This document shows, one piece after another, positions 25,258 through 34,629 of a DNA stretch of 64,000 bases. Position numbers and translations under genes: made by a program. Source of the DNA: Streptococcus porcinus (GTDB taxonomy: Bacteria > Bacillota > Bacilli > Lactobacillales > Streptococcaceae); the NCBI RefSeq assembly GCF_901542335.1, contig NZ_LR594036.1:1674001-1738000 (forward strand). Reading direction: 5' to 3'. The notes below the pieces were generated by a model that worked only from the letters and a program-made list of their open reading frames with translations, did not search any database and was not told the origin of the DNA. Each line of letters opens with the position of its first letter. The stretch's first letter is position 1.

Positions 25258-26355
25258 TTAGTTTTCCTCCTTTGCTTGATAATAAGCAATTTGTTCTCTA
25301 ATATTTTGTGGCTTATCTTTATACATAAATTCTAAAAATTCTGTAATATGTTGTGACTCTGTTTTTGCCATCTCTGCTAAAGCATCTTTCGCTTGTACCT
25401 TTACATCTTCATATATAGCGTCAGCTTTTTCCTGACTCCATAATCCTTTTTCAGTCAGATAATTTCCAAGTCGAATAAGAGGATCTTTTTGTCGCCATTC
25501 TTCAACTTCTTCATCAGCACGATAACGTTTAGGATCATCAGACATGGTATGGGGACCAAAACGGTAGGTCATATTTTCAATAAGCACCGGACCATTTTCA
25601 ATAGCATATTCCCGCGCTTTCTTTACGGTATAATATACTGCAACAGGATCCATGCCATCAATTCTTACAGCTGGAATTCCAGCTGCGACCGCTTTTTGAG
25701 CAAGAGTAGCAGCCTTGGTCTGATGTGAGGTTGGAACTGAGATACCATAACCATTATTTTGAACTACAGCAACAAGATTAGCCTTGAAGACACCTGCAAA
25801 GTTAAGAGCTTCATAAAAATCACCTTGTGATGTAGCAGAATCTCCACATAATGATAAAGCAATTTGTTTCTCACCTTTCATCCGTTTTGCAATACCATTC
25901 CCTAATGCCTGAATAGTGGTTCCACCAACGATAACATTTGGAGAATACATATTTAAATCTTTAGGATATTGGTTAGCAACATAGTGTCCTTTATACCACA
26001 AGAAAGCTTGTGATAATTTCATACCAAATTTTACACCAGGGAATACATCACGATAAGTTGGTGCAAAAACGTCATTTTTATCAAGAGCTAAAACAGCACC
26101 ATATTGGCTAGCTTCTTGACCGCCACCAGGAGCATAGTTGCTCAAAGCACCTTGTCTGTTCAAAAGAATAACACGCTCATCAATGGCACGTCCCCAAGTA
26201 ATCGCCTCCATCAATGCAAGCAATTCTTCATTACTAATTTGATCCATCGCTTCTTGATCATCCACTTTTCCTTCTTCATCTAGAATGTGATAAATTGGAA
26301 ATTTTTCGTCATAAGATGAAACAAGTTCCGTAAAATTAAGTTTACTAATCTTCAT
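25258..26355 (-). CDS. 2-oxoacid dehydrogenase E1 alpha subunit (PdhA/BkdA type)
   Basis: This subunit binds thiamine diphosphate and carries out the decarboxylation. The 365-aa protein has the TPP motif starting GDSATSQGDF (171-180) and ending NN (200-201), and the phosphorylation-loop-like YRFGPHTMSDDPKRYR. Its long N-terminus (YHILDEEGKV) resembles Bacillus/Enterococcus PDH E1 alpha. The genetic context (ptb-buk downstream) instead resembles bkd clusters for branched-chain 2-oxoacids. It is the first gene of the operon, with a cre site 25 bp before the ATG. Confidence 0.92.
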   Translation of the reverse strand: MKISKLNFTELVSSYDEKFPIYHILDEEGKVDDQEAMDQISNEELLALMEAITWGRAIDERVILLNRQGALSNYAPGGGQEASQYGAVLALDKNDVFAPTYRDVFPGVKFGMKLSQAFLWYKGHYVANQYPKDLNMYSPNVIVGGTTIQALGNGIAKRMKGEKQIALSLCGDSATSQGDFYEALNFAGVFKANLVAVVQNNGYGISVPTSHQTKAATLAQKAVAAGIPAVRIDGMDPVAVYYTVKKAREYAIENGPVLIENMTYRFGPHTMSDDPKRYRADEEVEEWRQKDPLIRLGNYLTEKGLWSQEKADAIYEDVKVQAKDALAEMAKTESQHITEFLEFMYKDKPQNIREQIAYYQAKEEN

Positions 26356-26380
26356 GTTTGCTTCCTTCCTTTCAAAATAA

Positions 26381-26394
26381 TGATAGCGCTTTCT
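26381..26394 (-). promoter_or_regulatory. Candidate CcpA site (cre) of the 2-oxoacid operon
   Basis: TGATAGCGCTTTCT (plus-strand reading) matches 13 of 14 positions of the cre consensus TGWAARCGYTWNCW. It lies 25 bp upstream of the E1 alpha start, a position suited to carbon catabolite repression. Confidence 0.75.
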
Positions 26395-26418
26395 CGATTG
26401 AGAGTAAACTTCCTATTT

Positions 26419-26434
26419 CTTATAGTGCTATAAG
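26419..26434 (-). promoter_or_regulatory. Dyad operator candidate, LysR-type T-N11-A form
   Basis: CTTATAG-TG-CTATAAG is a perfect inverted repeat with 7-bp arms, 25 bp upstream of the cre site. It fits the T-N11-A half-palindrome rule of LysR-type binding sites. The only LysR gene in the window ends tail-to-tail with this operon. It may overlap the promoter, whose -35/-10 are not clear. Confidence 0.5.
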
Positions 26435-26504
26435 TAATAGTTCAAACTTAAGTCATCCAACTCTTAACCCGCTATTAAGGTATTATTTGATAAAAAATTT
26501 TTTA

Positions 26505-26534
26505 TAGAAAAAAGACCTCCCACTGGAGATCTTT
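26505..26534 (-). terminator. Terminator hairpin upstream of the 2-oxoacid operon
   Basis: On the minus strand a 10-bp stem (AAAGATCTCC/GGAGGTCTTT with a T-G pair) and an AGTG loop are followed by six T residues. It is the second hairpin after fba and protects the operon promoter region from fba read-through. Confidence 0.8.
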
Positions 26535-26600
26535 AGTATCATCGATTCCTCTCAATCATCGTTTGCTTGCAGTAGCTAAAACTATAGTTCAAGGTAGGAT

Positions 26601-26630
26601 TATAAAAGAAAGCCCTAAATTAGGACTTTC
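26601..26630 (-). terminator. First terminator hairpin of fba
   Basis: On the minus strand a 10-bp stem (GAAAGTCCTA/TAGGGCTTTC) with a 3-nt loop is followed by TTTTAT. It starts about 87 bp after the fba stop codon. Confidence 0.7.
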
Positions 26631-26716
26631 AACAATTTATTGCTTAAAACGATGCTTTGTTTGTTCACAATCAGAGATTGCTTCACAAGAACTTGTAAGT
26701 GATTTTTTAGTTAAAA

Positions 26717-27598
26717 TTATGCTTTGTTTGCTGATCCGAAAACGTCGATACGTTCTTCGACAGCTGCTTGAACAGCTTTCATACCTGGAGCCAAGAATTT
26801 ACGTGGGTCAAATAATTTTTTACCATCGTATTCTGCTTCGTTTGCATCGTAGTTACGAGCAAATTCGCGAGTTGCATTAGAGAATGCAATTTGACTTTCA
26901 GTATTAACATTAACTTTAGCAACACCAAGTTTGATAGCGGCTTTAATTTGATCATCAGGGATACCTGAACCACCATGTAACACAATTGGGAAGCCTGGTA
27001 CAGCTGCCGCTAATTTTTCTAAGTGGTCAAGAGTAAGACCTTCCCAGTTAGCTGGATATGGACCATGAATATTACCGATACCTGCAGCAAGGAAATCAAT
27101 TCCAGTTTCAACCATTGCTTTAGCATCTTCGATTGGTGCAAGTTCACCTTTACCGATGATACCATCTTCTTCACCACCGATTGTTCCAACTTCAGCTTCT
27201 ACAGAAACACCTTTAGCATGTGCTAACTCAACAACTTCTTTAGTTTTAGCAAGATTTTCTTCAACTGGAAGATGAGAACCATCAAACATGATTGAAGAGT
27301 AACCAACTTCGATACATTCCAACGCATCCTCATAATGACCATGGTCAAGGTGAATAGCTACAGGAACTGTAATACCCATTGATTCTACAAGGTTAGAAAT
27401 AAGTGATTGACATACTTTATAACCACCCATGTATTTAGCAGCACCCATTGAAGTTTGGATAAGAACTGGAGCTTTTTTAGCTTCTGCTGCACGCAAAATT
27501 GCTTGTGTCCATTCTAAGTTGTTAGTGTTGAATCCACCAACAGCATATCCGTTTTCACGAGCTGCTTGTACAAATTTTTCTGCTGAAACGATTGCCAT
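26717..27598 (-). CDS. fba: Class II fructose-1,6-bisphosphate aldolase
   Basis: A zinc-dependent aldolase of glycolysis that splits fructose-1,6-bisphosphate into two triose phosphates. The 293-aa protein has the metal-binding HLDHGHYEDALECIEVGYSS (about 83-102), EAEVGTIGGEEDG, the phosphate-binding VLHGGSGIPD and NVNTESQIAF. AGAGGAGG precedes the ATG. It is monocistronic, with two terminators downstream and an extended -10 promoter upstream. A cre-like sequence lies upstream of the promoter. Confidence 0.97.
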   Translation of the reverse strand: MAIVSAEKFVQAARENGYAVGGFNTNNLEWTQAILRAAEAKKAPVLIQTSMGAAKYMGGYKVCQSLISNLVESMGITVPVAIHLDHGHYEDALECIEVGYSSIMFDGSHLPVEENLAKTKEVVELAHAKGVSVEAEVGTIGGEEDGIIGKGELAPIEDAKAMVETGIDFLAAGIGNIHGPYPANWEGLTLDHLEKLAAAVPGFPIVLHGGSGIPDDQIKAAIKLGVAKVNVNTESQIAFSNATREFARNYDANEAEYDGKKLFDPRKFLAPGMKAVQAAVEERIDVFGSANKA

Positions 27599-27645
27599 TT
27601 GTTAGGCCTCCTCTAATTTTTCGGGTTATCCCGTTTACATTGTCC

Positions 27646-27702
27646 ATTCTAGCATAATTAGCACCAAATTTCTAGTACTTGCTAAAGGGTAAAACGCTTT
27701 CT
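27646..27702 (-). promoter_or_regulatory. fba promoter with upstream cre-like sequence
   Basis: The minus strand has TGCTAGAAT with -10 TAGAAT (27646-27651) and no good -35. At 27689-27702 the minus strand reads AGAAAGCGTTTTAC, matching 12 of 14 cre positions and placed about 40 bp upstream of the -10, a position that would favour activation rather than repression. Confidence 0.5.
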
Positions 27703-27737
27703 CCTTTCAATTTTTCACAATTTTAACTTTTTTAAAT

Positions 27738-27764
27738 ACAAAAAAAGTGAGTCAAAGACTCACT
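27738..27764 (-). terminator. Terminator of tRNA-Leu
   Basis: AGTGAGTC/GACTCACT, an 8-bp stem with an AAA-type loop, followed by at least seven T residues on the minus strand, 9 bp after the tRNA. Confidence 0.88.
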
Positions 27765-27772
27765 CAATATTA

Positions 27773-27858
27773 TGCGGAGAGAGGGACTTGAACCCTCACG
27801 ACCTAAAGCGGTCACAGGATCCTTAGTCCTGCGCGTCTGCCAATTCCGCCATCCCCGC
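27773..27858 (-). tRNA. tRNA-Leu (anticodon AAG)
   Basis: An 86-nt class II tRNA. The acceptor stem GCGGGGA/TCTCCGC, anticodon stem CAGGA/TCCTG with loop CTAAGGA, a long variable arm (GACCGC..GGTC) and T-arm GAGGG-TTCAAGT-CCCTC all fold. The 3' CCA is not encoded. An A at the wobble position implies deamination to inosine, as known for streptococcal tRNA-Leu(AAG). Confidence 0.95.
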
Positions 27859-27911
27859 TACTCATCAGCAACATCATTTATTATATCAGCTGTGAGTATT
27901 TCTGTCAATCC

Positions 27912-28838
27912 TTACTTTTGATATTTTTTCAAAAAGTTTGTAATTTCCTTTTCATATTGTTTTTTGTCAGTTTCATAAGCTCGTGCATGCTTAGCACCCT
28001 TGGCAATATATATTTCTTTTGGTCCTGATGTCGCCTTATAATTATTATAAACCATATTTGTAGGCACAAAATCATCTTTATCACCATGAATAAATAGAAC
28101 TGGTAAGTGGTTTTTTTTCAGTTGCTCTTGGGCACTTGCTTCTCCATAAGTAAAACCGGCTCTGATCTTTGAAATAGCAGAAACTTCATATAAGAGAGGA
28201 AAAGCTGGGAGATTGTACATTTTTTTAGCTTGAAACTTCAATTCATCCCAAACACTATTGTAACCACAATCTTCAATAATATTGACAACTTGTTCTGGTA
28301 GTTTCTCACCACTAGCCATCATCACCGTAGCAGCCCCCATGGATAAACCGAAGTAAGTAATTTGACTTTTCGGATCTGCCTTAACCAACTGCTTGGTCCA
28401 AGCGATTAAATTCTGGCGATCATTCCAACCATATCCTATGATATTACCTTCACTTTCACCATGTGCTTCGTTATCTGGAATTAGGACATTATAGCCCAAA
28501 TCATGAAATAGCATAGCATAAGGTTTCATCCCTGCTTTACTATTTAAAAAGCCATGGACAACTATAGCCGTTTTTTGAGACGGTTTTTCGGCAGGTAGAT
28601 ACCAAGCAACTTGTTTTTTTCCTCTATTAGTCAAAGAATATTTTTCAACTTTTAGAGCATTAAATGCTTGCTCACTGGTATACAGAGGGTTGTCTTTACC
28701 ACGTTTAGCATTGCTAATAAAGGATTTTTCTTCCCGGATTTGAGCAACATGGAAAAAATAGTAACTAGCTCCTACACTAATCGTTGTTAGTAGTAAGAGG
28801 ATAACCATTAAATACTTTGATAATCGAATTATTTTCAT
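27912..28838 (-). CDS. Membrane-anchored alpha/beta hydrolase
   Basis: A 308-aa alpha/beta-fold hydrolase with one N-terminal TM anchor (about 8-28) and an outward-facing catalytic domain. The oxyanion region is AIVVHGFLNSKAGM (about 91-104), the nucleophile elbow GLSMGAAT (about 164-171), an acid in FIHGDKDDFVPTNM and a histidine in KGAKHARAYETD. Substrate unknown; similar streptococcal proteins are annotated as cell-surface esterases or lysophospholipase-like. The start lacks a strong SD (only AAGG). It lies between tRNA-Leu and lrgB and ends with no clear hairpin before the tRNA. Confidence 0.88.
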   Translation of the reverse strand: MKIIRLSKYLMVILLLLTTISVGASYYFFHVAQIREEKSFISNAKRGKDNPLYTSEQAFNALKVEKYSLTNRGKKQVAWYLPAEKPSQKTAIVVHGFLNSKAGMKPYAMLFHDLGYNVLIPDNEAHGESEGNIIGYGWNDRQNLIAWTKQLVKADPKSQITYFGLSMGAATVMMASGEKLPEQVVNIIEDCGYNSVWDELKFQAKKMYNLPAFPLLYEVSAISKIRAGFTYGEASAQEQLKKNHLPVLFIHGDKDDFVPTNMVYNNYKATSGPKEIYIAKGAKHARAYETDKKQYEKEITNFLKKYQK

Positions 28839-28861
28839 ACCAAATAGTTTACCTTATTTTA

Positions 28862-28894
28862 GTCAAAAAAGAAAGGGGGCAACCTTTCTTTTTT
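28862..28894 (-). terminator. Terminator of lrgAB
   Basis: AAAAGAAAGG/CCTTTCTTTT, a 10-bp stem with a GC-rich 6-nt loop and a T-run on the minus strand, just after the lrgB stop codon. Confidence 0.85.
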
Positions 28895-28899
28895 ATTAT

Positions 28900-29610
28900 T
28901 TAGAGAAGTACACTACTTAGGATAGGAACAACTACAGTCACAATCACCCCTACAACAACTAAGGCAATAGATCCCATTGATTCTTCCACCTGTCCAAAAT
29001 CTTTTGCTGCTGAAACACCAAGTGCATGCCCTGCTGTTCCTAAAGCTAGTCCACGCGCGATTGGATCATTAATTTTAAACAGCTTAATTAATGGCTTAGC
29101 CAGTGCATAAATAATAACACCATTTAAAATACAAGCTAACGACGTTAACTCAGCTGAGCCACCTATAGCTATTGAAGTCGGCATTGCAATAGCTGTCGTT
29201 GCCGCTTGAGGTAACATTGAAGCTGTGACAACTCTACCCAATTGTAGAAGAGTCGAAATAACATAAATTCCATATACAGCAACGATACTTCCCAAGGTGA
29301 TACCGCCTAAAATTTGAACCCAATATTTTTTTAAAACTTCTCTTTTACGGTAGAGAGGAATAGCAAAGCAAATTGTAGCAGGCTCAAGGAAAAAAGCAAT
29401 AATTTGCCCACCTTTATTGTATTGATCAAAGCTAATACCAGTGGCTTTCAAGGTCGCAATCCCCAAAATCATGGCCACAAAAAGTGGAGCAAATAAGAAG
29501 AAGCCCTTAGTCTTCTTAAATAATATCTGACCGATGAAAAATGTTCCTACTGATAATAGAACACCAAAGATTGGCGACACTTTAAGTAATTGAATAAATG
29601 TTTCCATCAT
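28900..29610 (-). CDS. lrgB: Antiholin-like protein LrgB
   Basis: LrgB is the partner of LrgA in the membrane system that modulates murein hydrolase activity and cell lysis, and in several bacteria it takes part in pyruvate uptake. The 236-aa protein has about seven membrane segments and the family motif [18 protein letters not shown] (about 135-152) and [14 protein letters not shown]. Its ATG overlaps the lrgA stop (ATGATG context) by 4 nt. LytSR, the usual regulator, is encoded immediately upstream. Confidence 0.93.
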   Translation of the reverse strand: MMETFIQLLKVSPIFGVLLSVGTFFIGQILFKKTKGFFLFAPLFVAMILGIATLKATGISFDQYNKGGQIIAFFLEPATICFAIPLYRKREVLKKYWVQILGGITLGSIVAVYGIYVISTLLQLGRVVTASMLPQAATTAIAMPTSIAIGGSAELTSLACILNGVIIYALAKPLIKLFKINDPIARGLALGTAGHALGVSAAKDFGQVEESMGSIALVVVGVIVTVVVPILSSVLL

Positions 29611-30072
29611 CTTGACTCCTTTTTCTTATTTGCAAAAGCCTTACTATTTGCTATAACCTTACTATTTCTTTCCTGTGTTTGACTAAAAGCAGAGCTCTTT
29701 TTGAATATTGAAGTTGTATTAAGTTGAAAGATTAATTGAGTCATCCAACCTGTTGCCACTAGTAGAATTAAGGTTGAAGCAAAGATTAAAATCATATCTA
29801 AAATGAAATGGGCTTGTAATAAACCAAGTGATTTAATGACTGAGATGCCTGCTGGAACAAAGAAGAGACCTATATTGTTAACCAAAGCATCTCCCACTGT
29901 CTCCACTTGTTCTAACTTAATAACATCAAAGTTTAGAGCCAAAAACATAAGGACCAAACCTATAACAGAAGCAGGCATCGTAACTGGAAGTAGACTTTCA
30001 ATAAATTTAGATATTAAAACGATTGTTCCAATTAATACACTTTGATAAATAACTGAATATGTTTTTTTTCAT
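29607..30072 (-). pseudogene. lrgA: Antiholin-like protein LrgA, frameshifted right after its start codon
   Basis: The intended start is the ATG at 30070-30072 with AAGGAG upstream. It is followed by eight A residues (eight T at 30062-30069), and that frame stops soon after. With seven A residues the protein would read MKKTYSVIYQSVLIGTIVLIS and run on to a 154-aa LrgA. The remaining open frame from an internal ATG at 29978 (MPASVIGLVLMFLALNFD, 123 aa) lacks the first TM helix and a ribosome binding site. Possible explanations are a sequencing error, true loss, slippage on A8 that restores some protein, or phase variation. Confidence 0.85.
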
Positions 30073-30129
30073 AACGCGACTCCTTTTCACCCTCGGACTA
30101 ACTTGTTTTATTGTCTTTATTATAGACAA

Positions 30130-30152
30130 AAAAGAGCCCTATGAGCTCTTTT
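30130..30152 (-). terminator. Terminator of lytSR
   Basis: The minus strand reads AAAAGAGC (30145-30152), a 7-nt loop and GCTCTTTT (30130-30137), followed by further T residues. It lies between lytR and lrgA, so lrgAB needs its own promoter; a TATAAT follows it at about 30118-30123 without a good -35, as expected for an activator-dependent promoter. Confidence 0.8.
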
Positions 30153-30210
30153 AAGAATAGAAGGCTTCCACCTTAGTATGAAATGCATTTTCTTTGGCTT
30201 AAGTTACAGA

Positions 30211-30942
30211 CTAGAGACCTAGCTGTTGTTTAAAAGATTTAATATAGGAACGTGAAACTGGAACCTTTCCTTGATTAGACATGGTAACCTGATAAGTTTG
30301 ATTAAACCAAGGCTGAATCTCTTTTATCTCTTCTTGATTAATAATATAAGCACGATGCACCTTTAAAAAACGGTCGGATGTCAAATTTTTTTCGATGGCT
30401 GATAAACTGGTATGACTCGTATAAGAACCTTTTTTCGTATAAACTGTCGTTTCTTTTCCTTGAACTTCACAATAAATAATATCTGAAAATGGGAGCAAAT
30501 AAATGCGTTCGTCCGTTTCAATTGTTAAACGTTCAACTGTTTTATCAGCTTTAGGCTGAGATAAATAATTAGCATTTTGAACTTCTAAAGCCAGCTTAGC
30601 TTTTTCAATAGCTTTCTTGATTCGCGTTTCTTCAAAAGGCTTTAGAATATAATCCAATGCATTAACTTCAAAAGCTTCCACAGCATGATTATCATAAGCT
30701 GTCGCGAAAATAATAAGGGGTGCATGAGGAACCTTGGTTAAGCGTTTGGCCAAATCTAAGCCACTTTCATCCGTCAAATGAATATCTAAAAAAAGCAAAT
30801 CTGGTTGGTCTGTCAGTATAATCTGAAAAGCATCTTCAATAGATTCCCCTTCAAAAATATTCTCTACCTCTTGAGTCTGTTGCAGTAGATAAGACAGTTC
30901 CATACGTGCTAGTGGTTCATCATCAATAACGGCAACTTTCAT
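30211..30942 (-). CDS. lytR: LytTR-family response regulator LytR
   Basis: The DNA-binding half of the LytSR two-component system, which activates lrgAB. The 243-aa protein has a receiver domain (1-120) with phospho-acceptor D53 (LLFLDIHLTDESG) and a C-terminal LytTR domain (about 140-240) with FLKVHRAYIINQEEI and the VPVSRSYIKSFKQQL end. It overlaps lytS by 4 bp. lrgAB lies directly downstream on the same strand behind a terminator. Confidence 0.93.
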   Translation of the reverse strand: MKVAVIDDEPLARMELSYLLQQTQEVENIFEGESIEDAFQIILTDQPDLLFLDIHLTDESGLDLAKRLTKVPHAPLIIFATAYDNHAVEAFEVNALDYILKPFEETRIKKAIEKAKLALEVQNANYLSQPKADKTVERLTIETDERIYLLPFSDIIYCEVQGKETTVYTKKGSYTSHTSLSAIEKNLTSDRFLKVHRAYIINQEEIKEIQPWFNQTYQVTMSNQGKVPVSRSYIKSFKQQLGL

Positions 30943-32696
30943 ACTCTATCTCCTTCAATCCATTGTAATGGTAAATATATGTCAAAACAAGAGCCTTGTT
31001 CATTTGAACTAATAACTAATTGTGAAGCATCTCCATATAGATTAATTAGTCGGCGGTTGAGATTTTCAAGCGCTGATCCCATACCGTGCGATGATGGAAC
31101 GACTTCTTTCCCTAGCTTAGGAAGAAGATCAGAGGCAATACCCTTCCCATTATCTTTAACTTGTAAGTGTAATATTTGGTCATCAGTAGAAAGCGTTACG
31201 CGGACATGATTATCTTTTTTTCGCCCTGCAAAGGCATGCTTTAAGGCATTTTCAACGAGAATTTGAATAACAAATGGTGGTATGGCTGCTTGTTGCAAGC
31301 TTTCAGGAATTCGCATTTGAATGTCAAAACGATCTGGAAAGCGAGCCTGTTCAATAGCTAGATAAGCATTCAAGTGTTTTAATTCTTCCGCAACAGAAAT
31401 AATATTATGACGTGTGCTAGTGATATTAGCTCGGAAATAATTCCCTAACTGAAGAAGCAAGTGACGTGCTTTCTCACCATCAATGCGCATTAAAGCAAAG
31501 ATGGTATTGATAGCATTAAAAAGAAAATGAGGGTTAACTTGAGCCTGCAAGGACTTAATTTCGGCATCTTTAAGTAAAGCTTGCTCTATAGCCATCTGGC
31601 CGAGCTCTAGTTGCGACGAAAAGATATTTCCTAAGCCCCCAGCTAATTCTTCTTCAACATAAGTTAGACGATCTGCATCAGTAAAGTAGAGTTTAAAGGT
31701 TCCTGCCACTTTTCCTCTTACATATAAGGGAACAACGATTGCAGCAGCTAAAGGGCAATTTGGCACATGACAACCTATTTCCGACTTATGCTTAGCCACA
31801 TGAATCTGCCCTGTTTCAATAACCTCTTTAGATAAATCAGTGATAATTTTCTTAGCTGGGATGTGGTGGTCACTAGCAGCACCCACATGAGCTAAAATAG
31901 AGGTTCTATTGGTGACACTTACAGCAGAAACCCGCATAAATTTTTTGATCTCAAGGGCTGCTTTTTGAGCTGATTCTGGCGTTAGCCCTTGACGAAAATA
32001 AGGCAAAGTTGTATTCGTCAAAGCTAAAACATCGTGTGTCTGAATAGCTTTCATGCTCTCTTCTTGCCTCAACGTTCCAAGAATAATTGACAAGAAAAGT
32101 CCTGTTCCTAAAGCATTAACAAACACCATAGGAATAGCTATGATTTTAATTAATTCTACCGCTTGTGTCTTGTCGGGTGAGAAAAGATAGATGCAAAGCA
32201 TCTGGACAATTTCCATTAATGCTCCACATAAACTCCCTTGCCAGACAGCTGGATAGCTTTTTCTGCGTAAGCTCATACGCCCTAGTAGACCAGAAAAAAT
32301 CCCAATTAAAACCGAGGAAACAAAGTATGTATAAGGCGCATTTCCTCCTTGGAACCATCGCACACTTCCTGAAATCACACCGACAAAAAAGCCGACAAAG
32401 GGGCCGCCTATTAACCCCGACATCCCAATGGTTAAAGTCCTTGTATTGGCAATGGAGGTGTGAGACGACAGATTGACTAAGCCTCCATTTCCGATATCAT
32501 AAGGTGCATTGACAAGAACCCCAGTGAAATTACTAATTATAGCAAAAACACTAAAGGTCAGAATCAGAAGCCAACGTACCCGTAAAGAATCGCGGTGATA
32601 CATCATCCGCTTATAAAAAGGGATAATCATTAATAGATTAGCCAATAGAATGATCAACCCAACTCTTTCAAGCAGGGGTAAAAATAGTGTAATCAT
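30939..32696 (-). CDS. lytS: Sensor histidine kinase LytS
   Basis: A membrane sensor of the LytS/YehU class that phosphorylates LytR. The 585-aa protein has a 5TM-LYT sensor region (about 1-210, with GLIGGPFVGFFVGVISG) and a GAF-like domain (about 225-365). The LytS-type dimerisation/phospho-acceptor segment NPHFLFNAINTI lies near residue 390, and the ATPase domain has VENALKHAF and GKGI motifs. It is expressed from a TTGAAA/TATAAT promoter. Confidence 0.93.
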   Translation of the reverse strand: MITLFLPLLERVGLIILLANLLMIIPFYKRMMYHRDSLRVRWLLILTFSVFAIISNFTGVLVNAPYDIGNGGLVNLSSHTSIANTRTLTIGMSGLIGGPFVGFFVGVISGSVRWFQGGNAPYTYFVSSVLIGIFSGLLGRMSLRRKSYPAVWQGSLCGALMEIVQMLCIYLFSPDKTQAVELIKIIAIPMVFVNALGTGLFLSIILGTLRQEESMKAIQTHDVLALTNTTLPYFRQGLTPESAQKAALEIKKFMRVSAVSVTNRTSILAHVGAASDHHIPAKKIITDLSKEVIETGQIHVAKHKSEIGCHVPNCPLAAAIVVPLYVRGKVAGTFKLYFTDADRLTYVEEELAGGLGNIFSSQLELGQMAIEQALLKDAEIKSLQAQVNPHFLFNAINTIFALMRIDGEKARHLLLQLGNYFRANITSTRHNIISVAEELKHLNAYLAIEQARFPDRFDIQMRIPESLQQAAIPPFVIQILVENALKHAFAGRKKDNHVRVTLSTDDQILHLQVKDNGKGIASDLLPKLGKEVVPSSHGMGSALENLNRRLINLYGDASQLVISSNEQGSCFDIYLPLQWIEGDRV

Positions 32697-32715
32697 AGCA
32701 TAACCTCTTTGGGTT

Positions 32716-32745
32716 ATTATAACACTGTTTTGAAATCACTTTCAA
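32716..32745 (-). promoter_or_regulatory. Promoter of lytSR
   Basis: The minus strand reads TTGAAA (32740-32745), 18 bp, then TGTTATAAT with -10 TATAAT (32716-32721), about 20 bp before the lytS start. Confidence 0.75.
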
Positions 32746-32759
32746 GTTTATAATAATAT

Positions 32760-34373
<1,614 letters not shown>

Positions 34374-34473
34374 TTATAAAATTTTTTTGAATCATGTTCA
34401 TCTCCAATACCCTTGACAAGGGGAATAACACTCTTAATTGAGAATGGTCAAAAGCACGAAATTTTCCATGATG

Positions 34474-34535
34474 AAAAAAACAAAAATAGCCCCCTAGTAA
34501 TAGGGAGCCTTAATCGACCTCTTAAAGAGGTGCCC
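34474..34535 (-). promoter_or_regulatory. pyrG leader attenuator (reiterative transcription, CTP-sensing)
   Basis: The minus-strand transcript is predicted to start 5'-GGGC at 34535, 7 nt after the -10. It then has a small hairpin (ACCTCT/AGAGGT) and a terminator with arms GGCTCCCTA (34501-34509) and TAGGGGGCT (34488-34496), ending in ATTTTTGTTTTTTT. In Bacillus pyrG low CTP makes polymerase stutter at the GGG start, and the added G residues pair with the CUCCC arm and prevent termination. Every element of that mechanism is present here. Confidence 0.85.
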
Positions 34536-34542
34536 GAATAAT

Positions 34543-34571
34543 AATATAAACTATATCATCATATTTGTCAA
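34543..34571 (-). promoter_or_regulatory. Promoter of pyrG
   Basis: On the minus strand, consensus TTGACA (34566-34571), 17 bp, TATATT (34543-34548). The first G run (GGGC) follows 7 nt later. Confidence 0.88.
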
Positions 34572-34629
34572 ATAAAATATCGATTTAATGAGAGTAATAA
34601 TATTAGTTGCCTTATAAAGGAATCAAACT

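Noticed and set aside
26570..26590. GTTTTAGCTA-like string on the minus strand resembling a type II CRISPR repeat start
   Set aside because: It occurs once, with no repeat array, spacers or cas genes; chance match.
26563..26880. A 105-codon plus-strand frame across the fba 3' end
   Set aside because: It overlaps fba antisense and two minus-strand terminators, and has no SD or family likeness.
29607..29978. Annotating lrgA as an intact 123-aa gene from the internal ATG
   Set aside because: That start has no SD and would delete the first TM helix; the upstream ATG with AAGGAG and a one-base homopolymer change explains the data better.
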